A stretch of 64,000 bases of DNA, from contig JAIQFV010000003.1 in assembly GCA_020073085.1 (NCBI GenBank), positions 186,001 through 250,000 on the forward strand. Direction: 5' to 3'. How positions within the stretch are numbered: the first letter of the stretch is position 1; each line of letters opens with the position of its first letter. The notes under the pieces were generated by a model, which saw nothing but the letters and a program-made list of their open reading frames with translations, did no database searches and was not told the DNA's origin. The translations under genes and the position numbers were made by a program. Of the stretch, positions 21,702-32,997 are shown in pieces. Origin of the DNA: Terriglobia bacterium. GTDB lineage: Bacteria; Acidobacteriota; Terriglobia; JAIQFV01.

Positions 21702-24359
21702 TTACTCGTACCTTAAGGCCCTAATGGGATCCACCTTCATGGCTCTACGAGCGGGAATGTAGCCTGCCAACAGAGATCCCACGCACATCACAAGAATGCA
21801 GAGGGTAATGGTCACAGCGTCTGTCGTTTGAACTCCGAACAGCATGTTTGATATCAATCGGGAGGCCGCCAGGGCCACTGGAATGCCGATCCCAATTCCC
21901 AGGGAGATGAGCACTAATATTTCACGCAGGATCAGCCAGAACATGTCTTCCGGCCGCGCGCCGAGTGCAACGCGGACGCCAAGTTCCTTCGTCCTGTGCG
22001 TGACAGCGTGTGACATGGTGCCATACAAGCCGATCGAGGCCAGTCCGAGCGCGAGAGCGCCAAAGAAACTCAACAGGGTCGCAAGGGATCGCTCATCGCC
22101 GAGGAACTCGTCCATCTCTGCCGATTCCGTCTCGATGTCGGCCAGCGGAAGGTCAGCTTCGACGGACTGGACCTGGTGGCGGATCGCGGGAACAAGGTCA
22201 GCCCGTCGAACGGGGGCGCGAAGCACCAGGTTCATTTGTCCCAGCATCTCTGCCGGTGACTGTGTGTAAGGAATAAAAACGGCATCTGACGCCCGGTCAC
22301 CTGCCGGGTGGTGTTTGATATCCTTTACGACGCCGACAATTTGAATTCTAGAACTGGATTGGGGACCGTCAAACCCAATCCGCCGCCCAAGAGGGTTCCC
22401 GTCCGGGAAGAATTTCCGTGCCATGGACTCGCTGATGACGGCAACCGGGGAAGCTGTTTCTGAATCAGCCGTCGTGAATTCCCTGCCAAGAAGCAATGGG
22501 ATTCCCATGGTCTCGAAAAAGCGGGGGCCAACCGGGTCGCAATAGACCTTGCTCACCTCATTGAGGTCTGACGACCGACCCGACACCCAAAGCTTTCGAT
22601 ACCACTGCCCGAAGACCATTCGGAACCGCGACACGCTGGCCGATTCGACCCCTGGCATCGCATTCATCTTTTCAAGCAATCCGCGATAGAGATTCAATTC
22701 TCGGGTGTGATCGTAACCGATGAGCGCAGGGAAGGCCCACATCATCATGACTTTGTTCCCCTCGTATCCGGTGTCCACGGCATAGAGCTGGCGGATGCTT
22801 CGAATCAATAGACCCGCCGCCACCAGAAGGACCAGGGAAAGAACAACCTGCGTGACGACCAGCGATTTCGCAGCGACGTGACGGATCGGGCGAGCTCTTG
22901 CTGCTCCGTTAATTCCTTTCAGAGCCGAATTAACCTCCACCCGATTTGCCGCAAGAGCAGGCATTAATCCAATCAGGATCCCGGTCAACAGGGAGACCGC
23001 TGCGGTAAAGAGAAAGATTCTTATATCGAGCGCAGGTTCAAAGGGAACGAAATCCTTTCTATTGAGAAGGACAGCAAGCAAACCGTTGGTGGCCCAGCTC
23101 GCCAGTAGCAGTCCAAGCACGCCCCCGAGCGCCGCCAGTAAAAGATTTTCGGTCAGCAACTGGCGAATCAAGCGGCCACGGCTTGCCCCGAGCGCTAGTC
23201 GCACAGCTATTTCCTTTTGGCGCACCGTTCCCCGCGCCAGGAGCAGGTTGGCTACGTTCACGCCGGTGATCAGCAAAACGATCCCAACAACAGCAATCAG
23301 AATACGAAGCTCTCGTGCAAAGCTGTCCTGCGGATCTGCCGTGCCCCGTTGACCGGGCTTGAGCTCGATTCTGCTCGCGCTAATTCTTCCCGCTGTCGCT
23401 GCCGAGATAGAAGATCCGGCGGCCTGCCTGAGGACTTGCTGATAAAGGACGTTCAATTCCGCCCGGGCCTGTTCTGGATGAACCCCTGTCTTCAATCGCC
23501 CGATAATCTCGAATGTATCGTGGTCCTTCAATGCAAGCTGAGGCTGCATGAACATAGGAAGGATGATATCCAGGCCTTCAATCCGTCGACCCAATCCATG
23601 AAACCTCTTCGGGGTGACTCCAATCACCGTGAATGGAATTTTCCCCAGGTAGATGGTCTTCCCGATGACGGACGGGTCGCGGCCAAACCGCCGCTCCCAG
23701 AAGCCAAAAGTGATGACCGTGACCGGTCTTTTCCCGGGCTGGTCGTCGTCAAGACCGAAGGTTCGGCCCAGCATTGCTTCGACTCCAAGGACATCGAAGA
23801 ATCCTCCAGAAACGAAATCTCCCCAGACCAGTTCCGGCTGGCCATTCACGGTGATGCTGACCCGTGAGTCGTCGCGTGCAAACATTCCAGCGAAGGAATG
23901 GCTCCGATTGCGAAATTGCTCGAAGGTGGAAATGGGAAAGTCGTTTTCCATCCCGCCCTGCGGTACGGTGCGATTGACCAGGACGAGATGTTGCGGATCC
24001 TTCACGGGAAGCGCCCTCAAGAGGAGAGCGTCCACGAGACTGTAAATTGCGGTATTCGCCCCGATGCCCAACGCCAGGGTCAGCACGGCCACACTGGTGA
24101 AGCTGGGATTCTTGGTGAGGAGGCGGGCGCCAAAGTGGAGATCTTGAAGCACATTCTCGATCCATCTCCATCCCCACTGGCCGCGTGTTACTTCCCGCAC
24201 CAGATCCACATTTCCGAATTCACGATGTGCAGCGTGACGGGCTTCCTCAGGGGATTCCCCGCGTTCGATACGATCTTTCGTCGCCCTCTGCAGGTGAGCA
24301 TCGATTTCCTGCCTGAAATGTTCATCTCGCCGGCTTCGAGGCCAGAACGCGAACCTCAT
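21702..24359 (-). CDS. ADOP-type orphan ABC permease 1
   Basis: The 885-residue protein is an acidobacterial duplicated orphan permease. The order is a prefix domain (residues 1-60: [32 protein letters not shown]), TM1 [20 protein letters not shown], a MacB-like periplasmic domain, a first FtsX block with [20 protein letters not shown], a second periplasmic domain, and a second FtsX block with RVALGARPEDMF. It ends ARRAMKVDPIRALRYE. No ATPase gene is near, as is usual for this family. It is the last gene of the tandem set and has the longest open frame of the six. Confidence 0.92.
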   Translation of the reverse strand: MRFAFWPRSRRDEHFRQEIDAHLQRATKDRIERGESPEEARHAAHREFGNVDLVREVTRGQWGWRWIENVLQDLHFGARLLTKNPSFTSVAVLTLALGIGANTAIYSLVDALLLRALPVKDPQHLVLVNRTVPQGGMENDFPISTFEQFRNRSHSFAGMFARDDSRVSITVNGQPELVWGDFVSGGFFDVLGVEAMLGRTFGLDDDQPGKRPVTVITFGFWERRFGRDPSVIGKTIYLGKIPFTVIGVTPKRFHGLGRRIEGLDIILPMFMQPQLALKDHDTFEIIGRLKTGVHPEQARAELNVLYQQVLRQAAGSSISAATAGRISASRIELKPGQRGTADPQDSFARELRILIAVVGIVLLITGVNVANLLLARGTVRQKEIAVRLALGASRGRLIRQLLTENLLLAALGGVLGLLLASWATNGLLAVLLNRKDFVPFEPALDIRIFLFTAAVSLLTGILIGLMPALAANRVEVNSALKGINGAARARPIRHVAAKSLVVTQVVLSLVLLVAAGLLIRSIRQLYAVDTGYEGNKVMMMWAFPALIGYDHTRELNLYRGLLEKMNAMPGVESASVSRFRMVFGQWYRKLWVSGRSSDLNEVSKVYCDPVGPRFFETMGIPLLLGREFTTADSETASPVAVISESMARKFFPDGNPLGRRIGFDGPQSSSRIQIVGVVKDIKHHPAGDRASDAVFIPYTQSPAEMLGQMNLVLRAPVRRADLVPAIRHQVQSVEADLPLADIETESAEMDEFLGDERSLATLLSFFGALALGLASIGLYGTMSHAVTHRTKELGVRVALGARPEDMFWLILREILVLISLGIGIGIPVALAASRLISNMLFGVQTTDAVTITLCILVMCVGSLLAGYIPARRAMKVDPIRALRYE

Positions 24360-24397
24360 GAGCCACTCTCCTTGAGTAGGGACCAGTAAATTAATTT

Positions 24398-24444
24398 GGA
24401 GGTCGGAGGTCGGATGTCAGGGTGTTTCTCTGACTTCTGACTTC
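24398..24444. repeat. heptad arrays in permease spacer 1
   Basis: GGAGGTC, GGAGGTC, GGATGTC (24398-24418) face TGACTTC, TGACTTC (24431-24444). The period is 7 bp and the arms are inverted relative to each other. Confidence 0.85.
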
Positions 24445-24472
24445 GTCTCCATCACGCCCCACTCCTCGCATC

Positions 24473-27091
24473 TCACTCATACCGCAAGGCCACCAGGGGA
24501 TCGACACGCGTGGCGCGACGTGCCGGGAGGTAGGAGGCCACCAGCGCGATGATCATCAAGAGGAAAGCGACCCCGCCAAAGGTCGCCGGATCGGTGGGAC
24601 TGAGGCCAAACAGCAGCCCTGCCATCAAGCGCGTCAGGGCAAAAGCGGCGGCCAGGCCGATCCCCGTTCCAATGGCCGCTAGCACCAACCCCTGTCCGAC
24701 GATGAGGCGAAAGACGTCACCTTCTTGCGCCCCGAGGGCCATCCGTATGCCGATTTCCTGTACACGCTGTCTGACGGCATAGGATTGGACTCCGTAGATG
24801 CCGACCGCCGCGAGCATCAGGGCCAGGCCCGCGAAAGATGCGAGGAGAAACATGCTGAGCCGCCGCTGAAGGAGTGATTGGTTGACAATATCGTCCATGG
24901 TAGCCACGTTGATGATGGGCTCATCCGGGTCCACCTCGTGCACCGCGCGGCTCACTGCCGAAAGCAGGCTGGTCGGTTGCGAGTAGGTGCGCACCGCAAG
25001 AACCATGCGCGTGGTCTCGGGGTTTTGGGCCATCGGGTGGTAGACCGTCTCAACGGATCTTGTCAGCTCCAGTCCATTCAGCTTCACATCGCCCACCACG
25101 CCGACCACTTCGCGGAGGACTCCCGGATAAAAGGTGAGGGTCACGTGCTTCCCGATCGCGTTCTGATGCGGCCAAAAACGCTTGGCAAACGATTCGCTGA
25201 CCAGGAGGACTCGCTGGGAGTCTGCATTGTCCCCGTCTGTGAAGTCGCGACCTTCAAGGAGCGGAATCCGCAGGGCCCGAAGATAGCCCGGCGTGATCAG
25301 GCGGACCGCGACCTCAGGCTGGTCCGCCATCGGCACCACCGGTTGGCCTTCGACGGCAACCGGTTGCGTCGATCCGCCCTGCAGCGGTGGGCTGTCGATC
25401 TGTCCGGCGGATTCGACCCCGGGCAACCCGTGGACGCGCTCGAGAACCGCGTTGAAAAAAGCGGATTGCTGCGACATCTTTGGGTACTTCGTTTCCGAAA
25501 TAGCGAGCGGCACGGTCAGAACATTATGAGGGTTGAACCCCGGATTGACGCTTTTGAGCAGCCACAGCGTACGAATCATCAACCCTGCTCCGATGAGGAG
25601 CACCAGCGACAGCGCAATTTGGGAGACGACGAGCACGCCCCGCGTCCTGCCGCCGGAGACGGCATCGGTCCTTCCAAGTCCTTCCTTCAGGGAATCACTT
25701 AGGTTTGTTTTCATCAGGTGCCAGGCCGGCATCAGGCCGGAGAGGATTCCGGTCAGGATCGAAATCCCCAGGGTGAAGGTCAGGACCCATTTGTCCAAGC
25801 CGATTTCCACGCTGAGAGGCAACTGGCCACTAAGAAACGATGCGATCCCCGCGACTCCAAAGCGAGCAAGGCCGAGTGCGAGGGCCCCCCCCAGCAGCGA
25901 CAATAGCACCATTTCGGAAAGAACCTGCCGCAACACGCGCGCGCGACCGGCCCCCAGGGCGGTGCGGATAGCGATCTCCTTCCGGCGCCCCAGGGCCTTG
26001 GCCAGGGTCAGGTTTGCCACATTGGTGCATGCAATCAACAGCACAAAGGCCACGGCGCCCAGCAGCACGATCAAGGCAGGCCGCACATCTCCCACCAATT
26101 GATCACGGAGGGGCAAGACCACCGCGCCCCATCCCGCATTGTCAGCCGGATAGTCTTGCGCCAGGCGGTTTGAAATGGTGTCCATCTCCGCCTGGGCCTT
26201 TTTCACATCCACCCCGACTTTCAACCGCGCCATCACGAGGTAGTTGTGAATGCCGCGGATGGCGCGGTCCTTGTCAGACCAAGCCATGGGGACCCAAAGC
26301 TGTGATTGAAACGGAAATTCAAACTGAGGAGGCATGACGCCAATCACCGCGTAACTCTTGTTATCGAGCCGGAGCGTTTGCCCCAGGGCATTCGGGTTTC
26401 CTCCAAAATGGCTTTGCCAGAAGGCATGGCTGACCACCACGACATTCCCGTGCCCCGGCTGGTCATCGTCGGAAACAAAACTACGGCCCCGGTCGGGCAA
26501 GACCCCCAAGAGGGTGAAGAAATCGGCGGCGACATTTGAACCTGCCACCGATTCCGGCTCACCCCGGCCCGTCAGGGTAAACCGCCCCAAGCCCAGCGCC
26601 GCCATTCGCTCGAACACATGATTCTGTTTCTGCCAGTCGAGATAGTTCGCCGGGGATACAGAAAAGGTGGGGGTCCCGGGAAAGCTCTTTTGGGGCGGCA
26701 CGTGCCAGACCAGGAAGAGCCGCCCGGGATCGCGGAACGGCAGGGGACGAAGCAACACGGCATTGACAACGCTGAAAATCGCGGAATTGGCGCCGATCCC
26801 CAATGCCAGGACGAGGAGGGCAACCGCCGTAAAGCCCGGGTTTTTCCCAAGCATCCGCAGGGCGAATCGAAGGTCCTGAAAAAGGTTCTCCAGCCAACGC
26901 CAGCCCCACTGGCCCCGGGTTATCTCGCGCACCAGATCCACATTGCCGAAATCCCGGTGGACAGCGTGTCGCGCCTGCTCGGGTGCATCACCCCGCTCGA
27001 GGCGGTCTCGCCCCGCCATCTGCAAGTGGCTTTCAATTTCCACCTTGAGATCCTCTTCTCGACGTCTACGTCGCCAGAGGGTGAATTTCAT
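24473..27091 (-). CDS. ADOP-type orphan ABC permease 2
   Basis: This 872-residue paralogue starts [20 protein letters not shown], with the prefix helix pair through [20 protein letters not shown], then TM1 [20 protein letters not shown]. The first FtsX block has [20 protein letters not shown] and the C-terminal block has [14 protein letters not shown]. It ends [16 protein letters not shown]. The first periplasmic domain carries [20 protein letters not shown], different from its neighbours, so ligand contacts have diverged. It is separated from permease 1 by 113 bp containing repeats. Confidence 0.92.
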   Translation of the reverse strand: MKFTLWRRRRREEDLKVEIESHLQMAGRDRLERGDAPEQARHAVHRDFGNVDLVREITRGQWGWRWLENLFQDLRFALRMLGKNPGFTAVALLVLALGIGANSAIFSVVNAVLLRPLPFRDPGRLFLVWHVPPQKSFPGTPTFSVSPANYLDWQKQNHVFERMAALGLGRFTLTGRGEPESVAGSNVAADFFTLLGVLPDRGRSFVSDDDQPGHGNVVVVSHAFWQSHFGGNPNALGQTLRLDNKSYAVIGVMPPQFEFPFQSQLWVPMAWSDKDRAIRGIHNYLVMARLKVGVDVKKAQAEMDTISNRLAQDYPADNAGWGAVVLPLRDQLVGDVRPALIVLLGAVAFVLLIACTNVANLTLAKALGRRKEIAIRTALGAGRARVLRQVLSEMVLLSLLGGALALGLARFGVAGIASFLSGQLPLSVEIGLDKWVLTFTLGISILTGILSGLMPAWHLMKTNLSDSLKEGLGRTDAVSGGRTRGVLVVSQIALSLVLLIGAGLMIRTLWLLKSVNPGFNPHNVLTVPLAISETKYPKMSQQSAFFNAVLERVHGLPGVESAGQIDSPPLQGGSTQPVAVEGQPVVPMADQPEVAVRLITPGYLRALRIPLLEGRDFTDGDNADSQRVLLVSESFAKRFWPHQNAIGKHVTLTFYPGVLREVVGVVGDVKLNGLELTRSVETVYHPMAQNPETTRMVLAVRTYSQPTSLLSAVSRAVHEVDPDEPIINVATMDDIVNQSLLQRRLSMFLLASFAGLALMLAAVGIYGVQSYAVRQRVQEIGIRMALGAQEGDVFRLIVGQGLVLAAIGTGIGLAAAFALTRLMAGLLFGLSPTDPATFGGVAFLLMIIALVASYLPARRATRVDPLVALRYE

Positions 27092-27140
27092 GGCGCCATC
27101 TCCTTCTTCGTGGAATCGAACATGCCCGATCCTGAATCCG

Positions 27141-27256
27141 ATGTCAGAGGTTGGACGTCAGAAATCGGAAAAGAACTGAAAACTAGCGGCCAGAAGCCAG
27201 ACCATCAGAATTTCTGTCCTCTTCTGACTTCCGACCTCCGGGTTCTGACCTCACTT
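27141..27256. repeat. heptad arrays in permease spacer 2
   Basis: The left arm (27141-27168) reads ATGTCAG, AGGTTGG, ACGTCAG, AAATCGG; the right arm (27222-27256) reads TTCTGAC, TTCCGAC, CTCCGGG, TTCTGAC, CTCACTT. About 50 bp including CCAGAAGCCAGA lie between. Confidence 0.78.
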
Positions 27257-27280
27257 TCATTTTGCTCAATCTTCCGTCAG

Positions 27281-29914
27281 TTACTCATACCGCAGCGCCA
27301 CCATCGGGTCGACTCGCATGGCCCGGCGCGCCGGAAGGGAACAGGCCAGCAAGGCCACCAGACCGAGAACGATGGCCACGAAGAGGTAGGTCAGTGGATC
27401 GTTGGGGCGGACCGCGTAAAGAATGCTCGACAGGAAGCGCGTAAGAACCAACGCTGCTCCGGCGCCCAGTCCCACGCCTGCCAACGTTAGCGTCAATCCA
27501 CGTCGCACGACCAACCAGAACACGTCGTACCTCCCGGCCCCGAGAGCCATGCGGATGCCGATCTCCTGAGTCCTCTGGCTGACCGCGTAAGAAGTGACGC
27601 CATAGATCCCCACTGCCGCCAGCGCCAGGGCCACAAGCGCAAAGATCCCCAACAGCACAAAAGCAAGGCGTTGGGCCGAAACAACCCCCGACACGATATC
27701 GTCCATAGTCTTGACATCGAAGATGGGCTGATCTTTGTCCACCGACCAGATGGCGCTCTTGATGGCAGGCAAAATCGTTCCGGGCTTTGCGTTCGTCCGG
27801 ACCACTATGCTCATGGTCTGGTCAGGGCTCTGCAGGTAGGGAAAGTAAATCGTTGGACGTGGTTCCTGGTCGAAACCTGTGTCCCGAACCGCTCCGACGA
27901 CGCCAACGATTTCCCGCCCGGGTCGAGTCCCATCGGGAATTTGCAGATGCCGGCCAATGGGATCCTGGTTGGGGAAGAAATGGCGGGCGAGAGTCTCGTC
28001 AATCGCTACGACCCGGGGGCCATCTGCATTGTCATGATCGGTGAAAGCCCGGCCCCGAAGCAGCGGGATGCCCATCGTTCCAAAATAGCTGGGGCTGACG
28101 TCCCTGAAATCCGCTGCGAATTGCTCTCCAGCGGGTGGGGGGGGCGCCTCTTTAATCACGAAAAACCACCTGTCCTGCTCCTGCTCGCTCAGAGGGACGA
28201 TCTCGGTGAGCGCGGCCGAGTGGACTGCGGGGAGAGCTTCAACATTCTCCAGGAACCGCTGGAAGATGACGGCCCGTTGCCGCGGCTCCCGGTATTTCGA
28301 ATCCTTTGCGTCCAATGAGAGCTTGATTCGCAGGGTCAACAGGTGCTCAGGGTTAAAACCCGGATTGGCCTTCAGCAAGCGCCAAAAGCTGTTGATCATT
28401 AGAGCCGCTCCGATCACCAGCACGAACGCGAGGGCAGCCTCGAGAATCACCAGTGTGGCGTGCGTCCGATGGCCTCGCGGGCCGGCAAGAGTGCCCCTGC
28501 CTCTCTCCTTGAGCGTTTCGTTGAGACTCCACCGGGAACTCTGAAATGCGGGAATCAACCCGAAAACGATCCCTGTAAGCAGAGAAGCCAGCACCGTGAA
28601 ACCGACCACCGTTCCGTCCATGTGAACCTTGGGCAACAAGACTGAGTCTGCGGCATGGGGAACCGGAATGCGGGATGGCACCACTTTTATCAACAAGTCG
28701 GTGCCCCAAAGCGCCAGAAGCAAGCCCGCGGCACCCCCCACGAGTGCCAGCAATATGCTCTCCGCCAGAAACTGGCGGACCAGCTGGAGGTGCCCGGCGC
28801 CCAGGGCCTTTCGGATAGCCACCTCCCGCTGGCGCGTGACGGTCCGCGCTGACATCAAATTAGCGACGTTGACGCAGGCAATAAGCAGCACGAAACCCAC
28901 GGCGCCCAGAAGGAGCAGCAACGCCGGGCGGATGTATTCCACCCGGGCCGCCTCGATCGGAACCAGGACCGTGCCCCATCCTTTGCGATTCGGCCGCTCC
29001 CTCCCGATTCGCTCCGCGATTGTACCCATCTCTGCGGAGGCTTGCTCTAGCGTAACTCCGGGTTTCAGACGGCCCAAGACTCCGAGGTTGGAGTCCGCCC
29101 GCTTCACCCAGCCGGTATCAAAGGGAACCACAACGTCGACGGGACGAAAAGCAGCCAGGGAAGCCGGCAGCACCCCGATGATGGTGTACGACTCGCCGTT
29201 CAAGGTCATCCCTCTTCCGATGACAGCGGGATCCGAACCAAAGCCGCGCTGCCAGTAGGCGTAGGAGAGGAGGACGAGATTGTGGCGGGCTGCGGATTCC
29301 TCCGGACGGAAAGTCCGGCCAAGAACAGGCTGGAAGCCAAAGAAGTCGCCGAAATTAGTCGTCACGCGCAACCCGGCCACTTGCTCAGGTTCTCCCTCGC
29401 CCGTGACCGTGCCGGTGCCGTGCTCGAACAGGAACAAGTCATCGAAGGACTTGTTCTGCTCCTTCCAGTCCAGGTAATCCAGGCCCGATGGCCCCACGCG
29501 GGGCCAGCCCTGTTGAAGGTTATTGACCCAAATAACCACAATACGGTTTGCAGCTCTTAGGGGTAAGGGCTGAAGAAGCGTGCTATTCACGACGCTGAAA
29601 ATGGCTGTGTTGGCTCCGATTGCAAGCGCCAGCGTCAGCAACGCGACGGCCGAGAAGGCAGGATTCTTGCGCAGCATGCGTGCGCCGAAACGGACATCCT
29701 GAAGCAGATTCTCCAGCCACCGCCATCCCCATTGCTGACGTGTCACCTCACGCACCAGTTCCACATTGCCGAATTCCCGGCGCGCGGCGTGTCGCGCTTC
29801 ATCGGGCAACTCGCCGCGCTCGGCACGATCCCGCGCGGCCATTTGCAGGTGACTCTCAATTTCATTCTTGAGGCCTTCTCCTCGTTGTCGGTGCCGCCAG
29901 GACGGGAATTTCAT
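27281..29914 (-). CDS. ADOP-type orphan ABC permease 3
   Basis: This 877-residue paralogue starts MKFPSWRHRQRGEGLKNEIE. TM1 is VALLTLALAIGANTAIFSVV; the first FtsX block has ACVNVANLMSARTVTRQREV; the C-terminal block has RMALGAGRYDVFWLVVRRGL. It ends ARRAMRVDPMVALRYE. The first periplasmic domain has WVNNLQQGWPRVGPSGLDY. Start and stop agree with the other members, so the gene looks intact. Confidence 0.92.
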   Translation of the reverse strand: MKFPSWRHRQRGEGLKNEIESHLQMAARDRAERGELPDEARHAARREFGNVELVREVTRQQWGWRWLENLLQDVRFGARMLRKNPAFSAVALLTLALAIGANTAIFSVVNSTLLQPLPLRAANRIVVIWVNNLQQGWPRVGPSGLDYLDWKEQNKSFDDLFLFEHGTGTVTGEGEPEQVAGLRVTTNFGDFFGFQPVLGRTFRPEESAARHNLVLLSYAYWQRGFGSDPAVIGRGMTLNGESYTIIGVLPASLAAFRPVDVVVPFDTGWVKRADSNLGVLGRLKPGVTLEQASAEMGTIAERIGRERPNRKGWGTVLVPIEAARVEYIRPALLLLLGAVGFVLLIACVNVANLMSARTVTRQREVAIRKALGAGHLQLVRQFLAESILLALVGGAAGLLLALWGTDLLIKVVPSRIPVPHAADSVLLPKVHMDGTVVGFTVLASLLTGIVFGLIPAFQSSRWSLNETLKERGRGTLAGPRGHRTHATLVILEAALAFVLVIGAALMINSFWRLLKANPGFNPEHLLTLRIKLSLDAKDSKYREPRQRAVIFQRFLENVEALPAVHSAALTEIVPLSEQEQDRWFFVIKEAPPPPAGEQFAADFRDVSPSYFGTMGIPLLRGRAFTDHDNADGPRVVAIDETLARHFFPNQDPIGRHLQIPDGTRPGREIVGVVGAVRDTGFDQEPRPTIYFPYLQSPDQTMSIVVRTNAKPGTILPAIKSAIWSVDKDQPIFDVKTMDDIVSGVVSAQRLAFVLLGIFALVALALAAVGIYGVTSYAVSQRTQEIGIRMALGAGRYDVFWLVVRRGLTLTLAGVGLGAGAALVLTRFLSSILYAVRPNDPLTYLFVAIVLGLVALLACSLPARRAMRVDPMVALRYE

Positions 29915-29963
29915 GAGTCCATCTCCGTTTCCCTCAAGCCAAAAATGGTAGTCCTGAGTTGGT

Positions 29964-30108
29964 AGTCAGATGTCGGAAGTCCGAAGTCAGAAGAGACGCC
30001 GATGGAAGCAGCCAACACCCAAAACAGGTCTGATCAGCAGATCTGTTAGTCTGGCTTCTTGCTTCTGGCATCACTTGCGGTTTGAGGTCCGACTTCCGAT
30101 TTCCGACC
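29964..30108. repeat. heptad arrays in permease spacer 3
   Basis: The left arm (29964-29991) reads AGTCAGA, TGTCGGA, AGTCCGA, AGTCAGA; the right arm (30088-30108) reads TCCGACT, TCCGATT, TCCGACC. The 96-bp centre contains CAGATCTG and GTCTGGCTTCTTGCTTCTGG, which recur in spacer 4. Confidence 0.87.
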
Positions 30109-30138
30109 TCACCCTCGATACTTTCCACTTCTCACTAA

Positions 30139-32754
30139 TCACTCATACCGCAACGCCACCACCGGATCCACTCGCATGGCGCGCCATGCCGGCAGGAAGG
30201 AAGCCGCCAGCGCGACCAACGTGAGCAGAGCCGCCACGGCGAAGAAGGTAACGGGGTCGGTCGCTGAGATCCCAAACAAAAGGCTCGCCATGAGCGGTGT
30301 CGCCTCAAGCGCGCCCGCCATACCGATGCACACCCCGACGAGGGTCAACCGTGTGGCTTGTCCAAGCACGAGCCTCAGTACAGCACCTCGCTGAGCGCCA
30401 AGGGTCTTCCGGATCCCCATTTCATGCGTGCGTTCGGCCACGCTGCCGGAGAGCACGCCGTAGATGCCGGCCGCCGCGAGCACCAGGGCCGCGAGCGCGA
30501 ACACCTCGAACAGGATCAACGCGAAGCGCCGCTCCGCCGCCGACGCGGCCAGCAGATCTTCCATCGTCGCAACACGCACAATCGGCTGGTCCTTGTCCAC
30601 CGACCAGATCGCCTTTCTCATGGCAGGGGCGAGTGACGCAGCGCCTCCCTGTGCCCGGACCACAAGCGACATCATCTCATCTGCGAACCACGACTGGTTC
30701 ATCGTGATGTACACTGCATCCGGATTGCTCAACGCCACAGAGGCCTGCTTCACGTTCCCTACGACTCCAACAATGATGTACCACGGCCGATTCACGGGCC
30801 CGACATGAAGACGCTGGCCAATGGGGTCTTGACCGGGGAATTCGCTCTTTGCCAGGGATTCGCTGATCAGAACGGCGGGCGGCGCGTCGGCTCCATCATG
30901 CGCGTCGAGCAGGCGGCCGCGGCGGAGTGCGATGCCCATGGTCACGAAATACCCCGGGGTCACCACATATCGAAATACGTCGTAAGCGCCCTTGTCCTTC
31001 TCGAACTGCGCCCCATACTCGCCATATTGATCGCCACTCAGCGGCAATAGACTGGTGAACGCTGCCGACGCGACGCCGGGAACGTTGCGGACCGCTTCCA
31101 GGGCCTGCTCGAAGAACCGGCGCCTGGCGCTGTGGTCGTCGAACCGGTGGCCGGACGTCTGCACCTGCATAGTGAGCAGGTGTGGCGAATCGAAGCCCAC
31201 AGGAACTGCAAACAGGCGCTGGAGGCTGCGGAGAAGCAATCCTGTGCTGACCAGCAACACGAGGGCCAGCGCGACCTCCGCAACGACGAGTGCGCCGCGT
31301 AGGCGCCCCGGTCCGCCGGCAAGGCGCCGTGAGGCCTGCTGGAGGTCCCGGTGAGGATCGCTGTGCGCCGCGTGAAGCGCCGGGATCAATCCAAAGGCCA
31401 GTGCGATCAAAGTGGTGACGCCCAATCCGAAGGCGAACACCGTGCCATCGAGACCGATCGCGGCGACGCGCGGCAGCTCAGATGGACTGAGCGCCACGAG
31501 AGCGCGCACGCTGAGCATCGCCACGGCCGTGCCGGCCACGCCGCCCATTGCCGCGAGGAGCAGGCTCTCGGTGAGCAGTTGCCGGATCAGCCGGCTATGC
31601 CCCGCGCCGAGCGCGGCGCGCAGCGCAAATTCGCCCCGGCGTTGCACCCCGCGCGCAAGCAGAAGGTTTGTCACGTTCACACAGGCGATCAGGAGCACCA
31701 GGATCACCGCCCCAAAAATGGTGAAGAGGGCCGGTTTCACCCCGCGGGTGATTTCGTCCTGCAAGGAATTGGCGATGAACCCTAACCTGAGGGACGCCCA
31801 ACGCGGCCTGGGAAACTCCGCCACCGGGTGGTGCGCAATCGATTCGAGATCCCGTCTGGCCTGGTCGATTCCGAAGCCTGGACGCAGCCGCCCCACCATA
31901 CGCAGGTGATGACCCCACTCTGCGGTGTCGAAACTAGCGATATTCTCGGCGTCGTAGTGCATGGGCGACCAGATTTCTGTCGAGGGACCCAGGACATTCT
32001 CGAACGCGTGTGGCATCACGCCGATGACGGTATAGAGGTCCCCGTCCAGGGTGATCTGGCGCCCGATGATGGCGCGATCGCCGGCAAAGCGCCTCCGCCA
32101 CAGTGCGTCGCTGAGCATCACTACCTTGGGGCCCTTGAGCACATCGTCGGAGGCCTGGAAGTCCCGCCCCAGGACGGGCGACACTTCCAGCACCCGGAAG
32201 TAACTTGCGCTCACGCTTTGCCCGTTGAATCGTTCCGGTAGGTCTAACCCAGTCATGGTCGGCCGCCAGGGCTCGAATACGCCGATCGCGTCGAAGGAAC
32301 GGCTCCGTGCCGCCAGTTCGCGGTAGGTGTGAAACGTTACGTCGGAGCGCTTGTCCTGGAAGATGTCCCAGATCATCAAGATCCGACTGGCGTCAGGGTA
32401 CGGGAGCGGCTCGAACAGGATCGGGTTCAAAGCGCTGAAAATCGCCGTCGTGGCGCCGATTCCAAGTGCCAGCGTGAGCACGGCGACGGCGGTGAAGCCG
32501 GGGTTCTTCCAGAGCATCCGCACGCCATAGCCGGTATCGCGAAGGAAGCCATCGAACCAGTTCCATCTCCACTGCTGCCGGGTGACTTCTCGCACCAGAT
32601 CGACGTTCCCGAACTCCCGATGGACCGCATGCTGCGCCTTGTCGGGAGTTTCACCTCGCTCGACCCGTTCTTTACGCGCCATCTGCAAGTGGATCTCAAT
32701 TTCATGCTGGAGGTCGTCTTCTCGCTGTCCACGTCGCCAGAAAGGAAATTTCAT
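30139..32754 (-). CDS. ADOP-type orphan ABC permease 4
   Basis: This 871-residue paralogue starts [22 protein letters not shown]1 is [20 protein letters not shown]; the first FtsX block has [20 protein letters not shown]; the C-terminal block has [20 protein letters not shown]. It ends [16 protein letters not shown]. Its periplasmic domain ([18 protein letters not shown]) and its more GC-rich codon choice set it apart from permeases 3 and 5, suggesting it joined the tandem set from elsewhere rather than by a recent local duplication. Confidence 0.92.
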   Translation of the reverse strand: MKFPFWRRGQREDDLQHEIEIHLQMARKERVERGETPDKAQHAVHREFGNVDLVREVTRQQWRWNWFDGFLRDTGYGVRMLWKNPGFTAVAVLTLALGIGATTAIFSALNPILFEPLPYPDASRILMIWDIFQDKRSDVTFHTYRELAARSRSFDAIGVFEPWRPTMTGLDLPERFNGQSVSASYFRVLEVSPVLGRDFQASDDVLKGPKVVMLSDALWRRRFAGDRAIIGRQITLDGDLYTVIGVMPHAFENVLGPSTEIWSPMHYDAENIASFDTAEWGHHLRMVGRLRPGFGIDQARRDLESIAHHPVAEFPRPRWASLRLGFIANSLQDEITRGVKPALFTIFGAVILVLLIACVNVTNLLLARGVQRRGEFALRAALGAGHSRLIRQLLTESLLLAAMGGVAGTAVAMLSVRALVALSPSELPRVAAIGLDGTVFAFGLGVTTLIALAFGLIPALHAAHSDPHRDLQQASRRLAGGPGRLRGALVVAEVALALVLLVSTGLLLRSLQRLFAVPVGFDSPHLLTMQVQTSGHRFDDHSARRRFFEQALEAVRNVPGVASAAFTSLLPLSGDQYGEYGAQFEKDKGAYDVFRYVVTPGYFVTMGIALRRGRLLDAHDGADAPPAVLISESLAKSEFPGQDPIGQRLHVGPVNRPWYIIVGVVGNVKQASVALSNPDAVYITMNQSWFADEMMSLVVRAQGGAASLAPAMRKAIWSVDKDQPIVRVATMEDLLAASAAERRFALILFEVFALAALVLAAAGIYGVLSGSVAERTHEMGIRKTLGAQRGAVLRLVLGQATRLTLVGVCIGMAGALEATPLMASLLFGISATDPVTFFAVAALLTLVALAASFLPAWRAMRVDPVVALRYE

Positions 32755-32797
32755 CGTTCCATCTCCGTTTCAATCCCCCTAAGAATTCCTGGTCCTG

Positions 32798-32969
32798 AAG
32801 TCGAGGTTTGAGGTCGGGATTGCCAATTCAGAACCGATTCACAACAAACGAGCAAGACCAAAAACAACTCAGATCGGCAGATCTGTCAGTCTGGCTTCTG
32901 GCCTCTGGCATCACCTGAGCGTTGACTTTCGACCTCCGACTTCCGACCTCTGACTTCTGACTTCTGACT
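32798..32969. repeat. heptad arrays in permease spacer 4 (longest)
   Basis: The right arm is seven consecutive heptads (32921-32969): GTTGACT, TTCGACC, TCCGACT, TCCGACC, then TCTGACT three times. The left arm (32798-32818) is AAGTCGA, GGTTTGA, GGTCGGG. The centre carries CAGATCTGTCAGTCTGGCTT-like sequence shared with spacer 3. Confidence 0.87.
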
Positions 32970-32997
32970 TCATCCTGTCATCCCTGGCACTCGCGAG

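Noticed and set aside
23217-23867. 216-codon plus-strand frame inside permease 1
   Set aside because: Antisense shadow; similar shadows occur in the other permease genes.
26618-27490. 290-codon plus-strand frame across permease 2 start and spacer 2
   Set aside because: Runs antisense through the prefix region and the heptad repeats; no protein-like pattern.
32921-32969. Heptad array as a CRISPR-like repeat
   Set aside because: Units are 7 bp, contiguous and without spacers; there are no cas genes.
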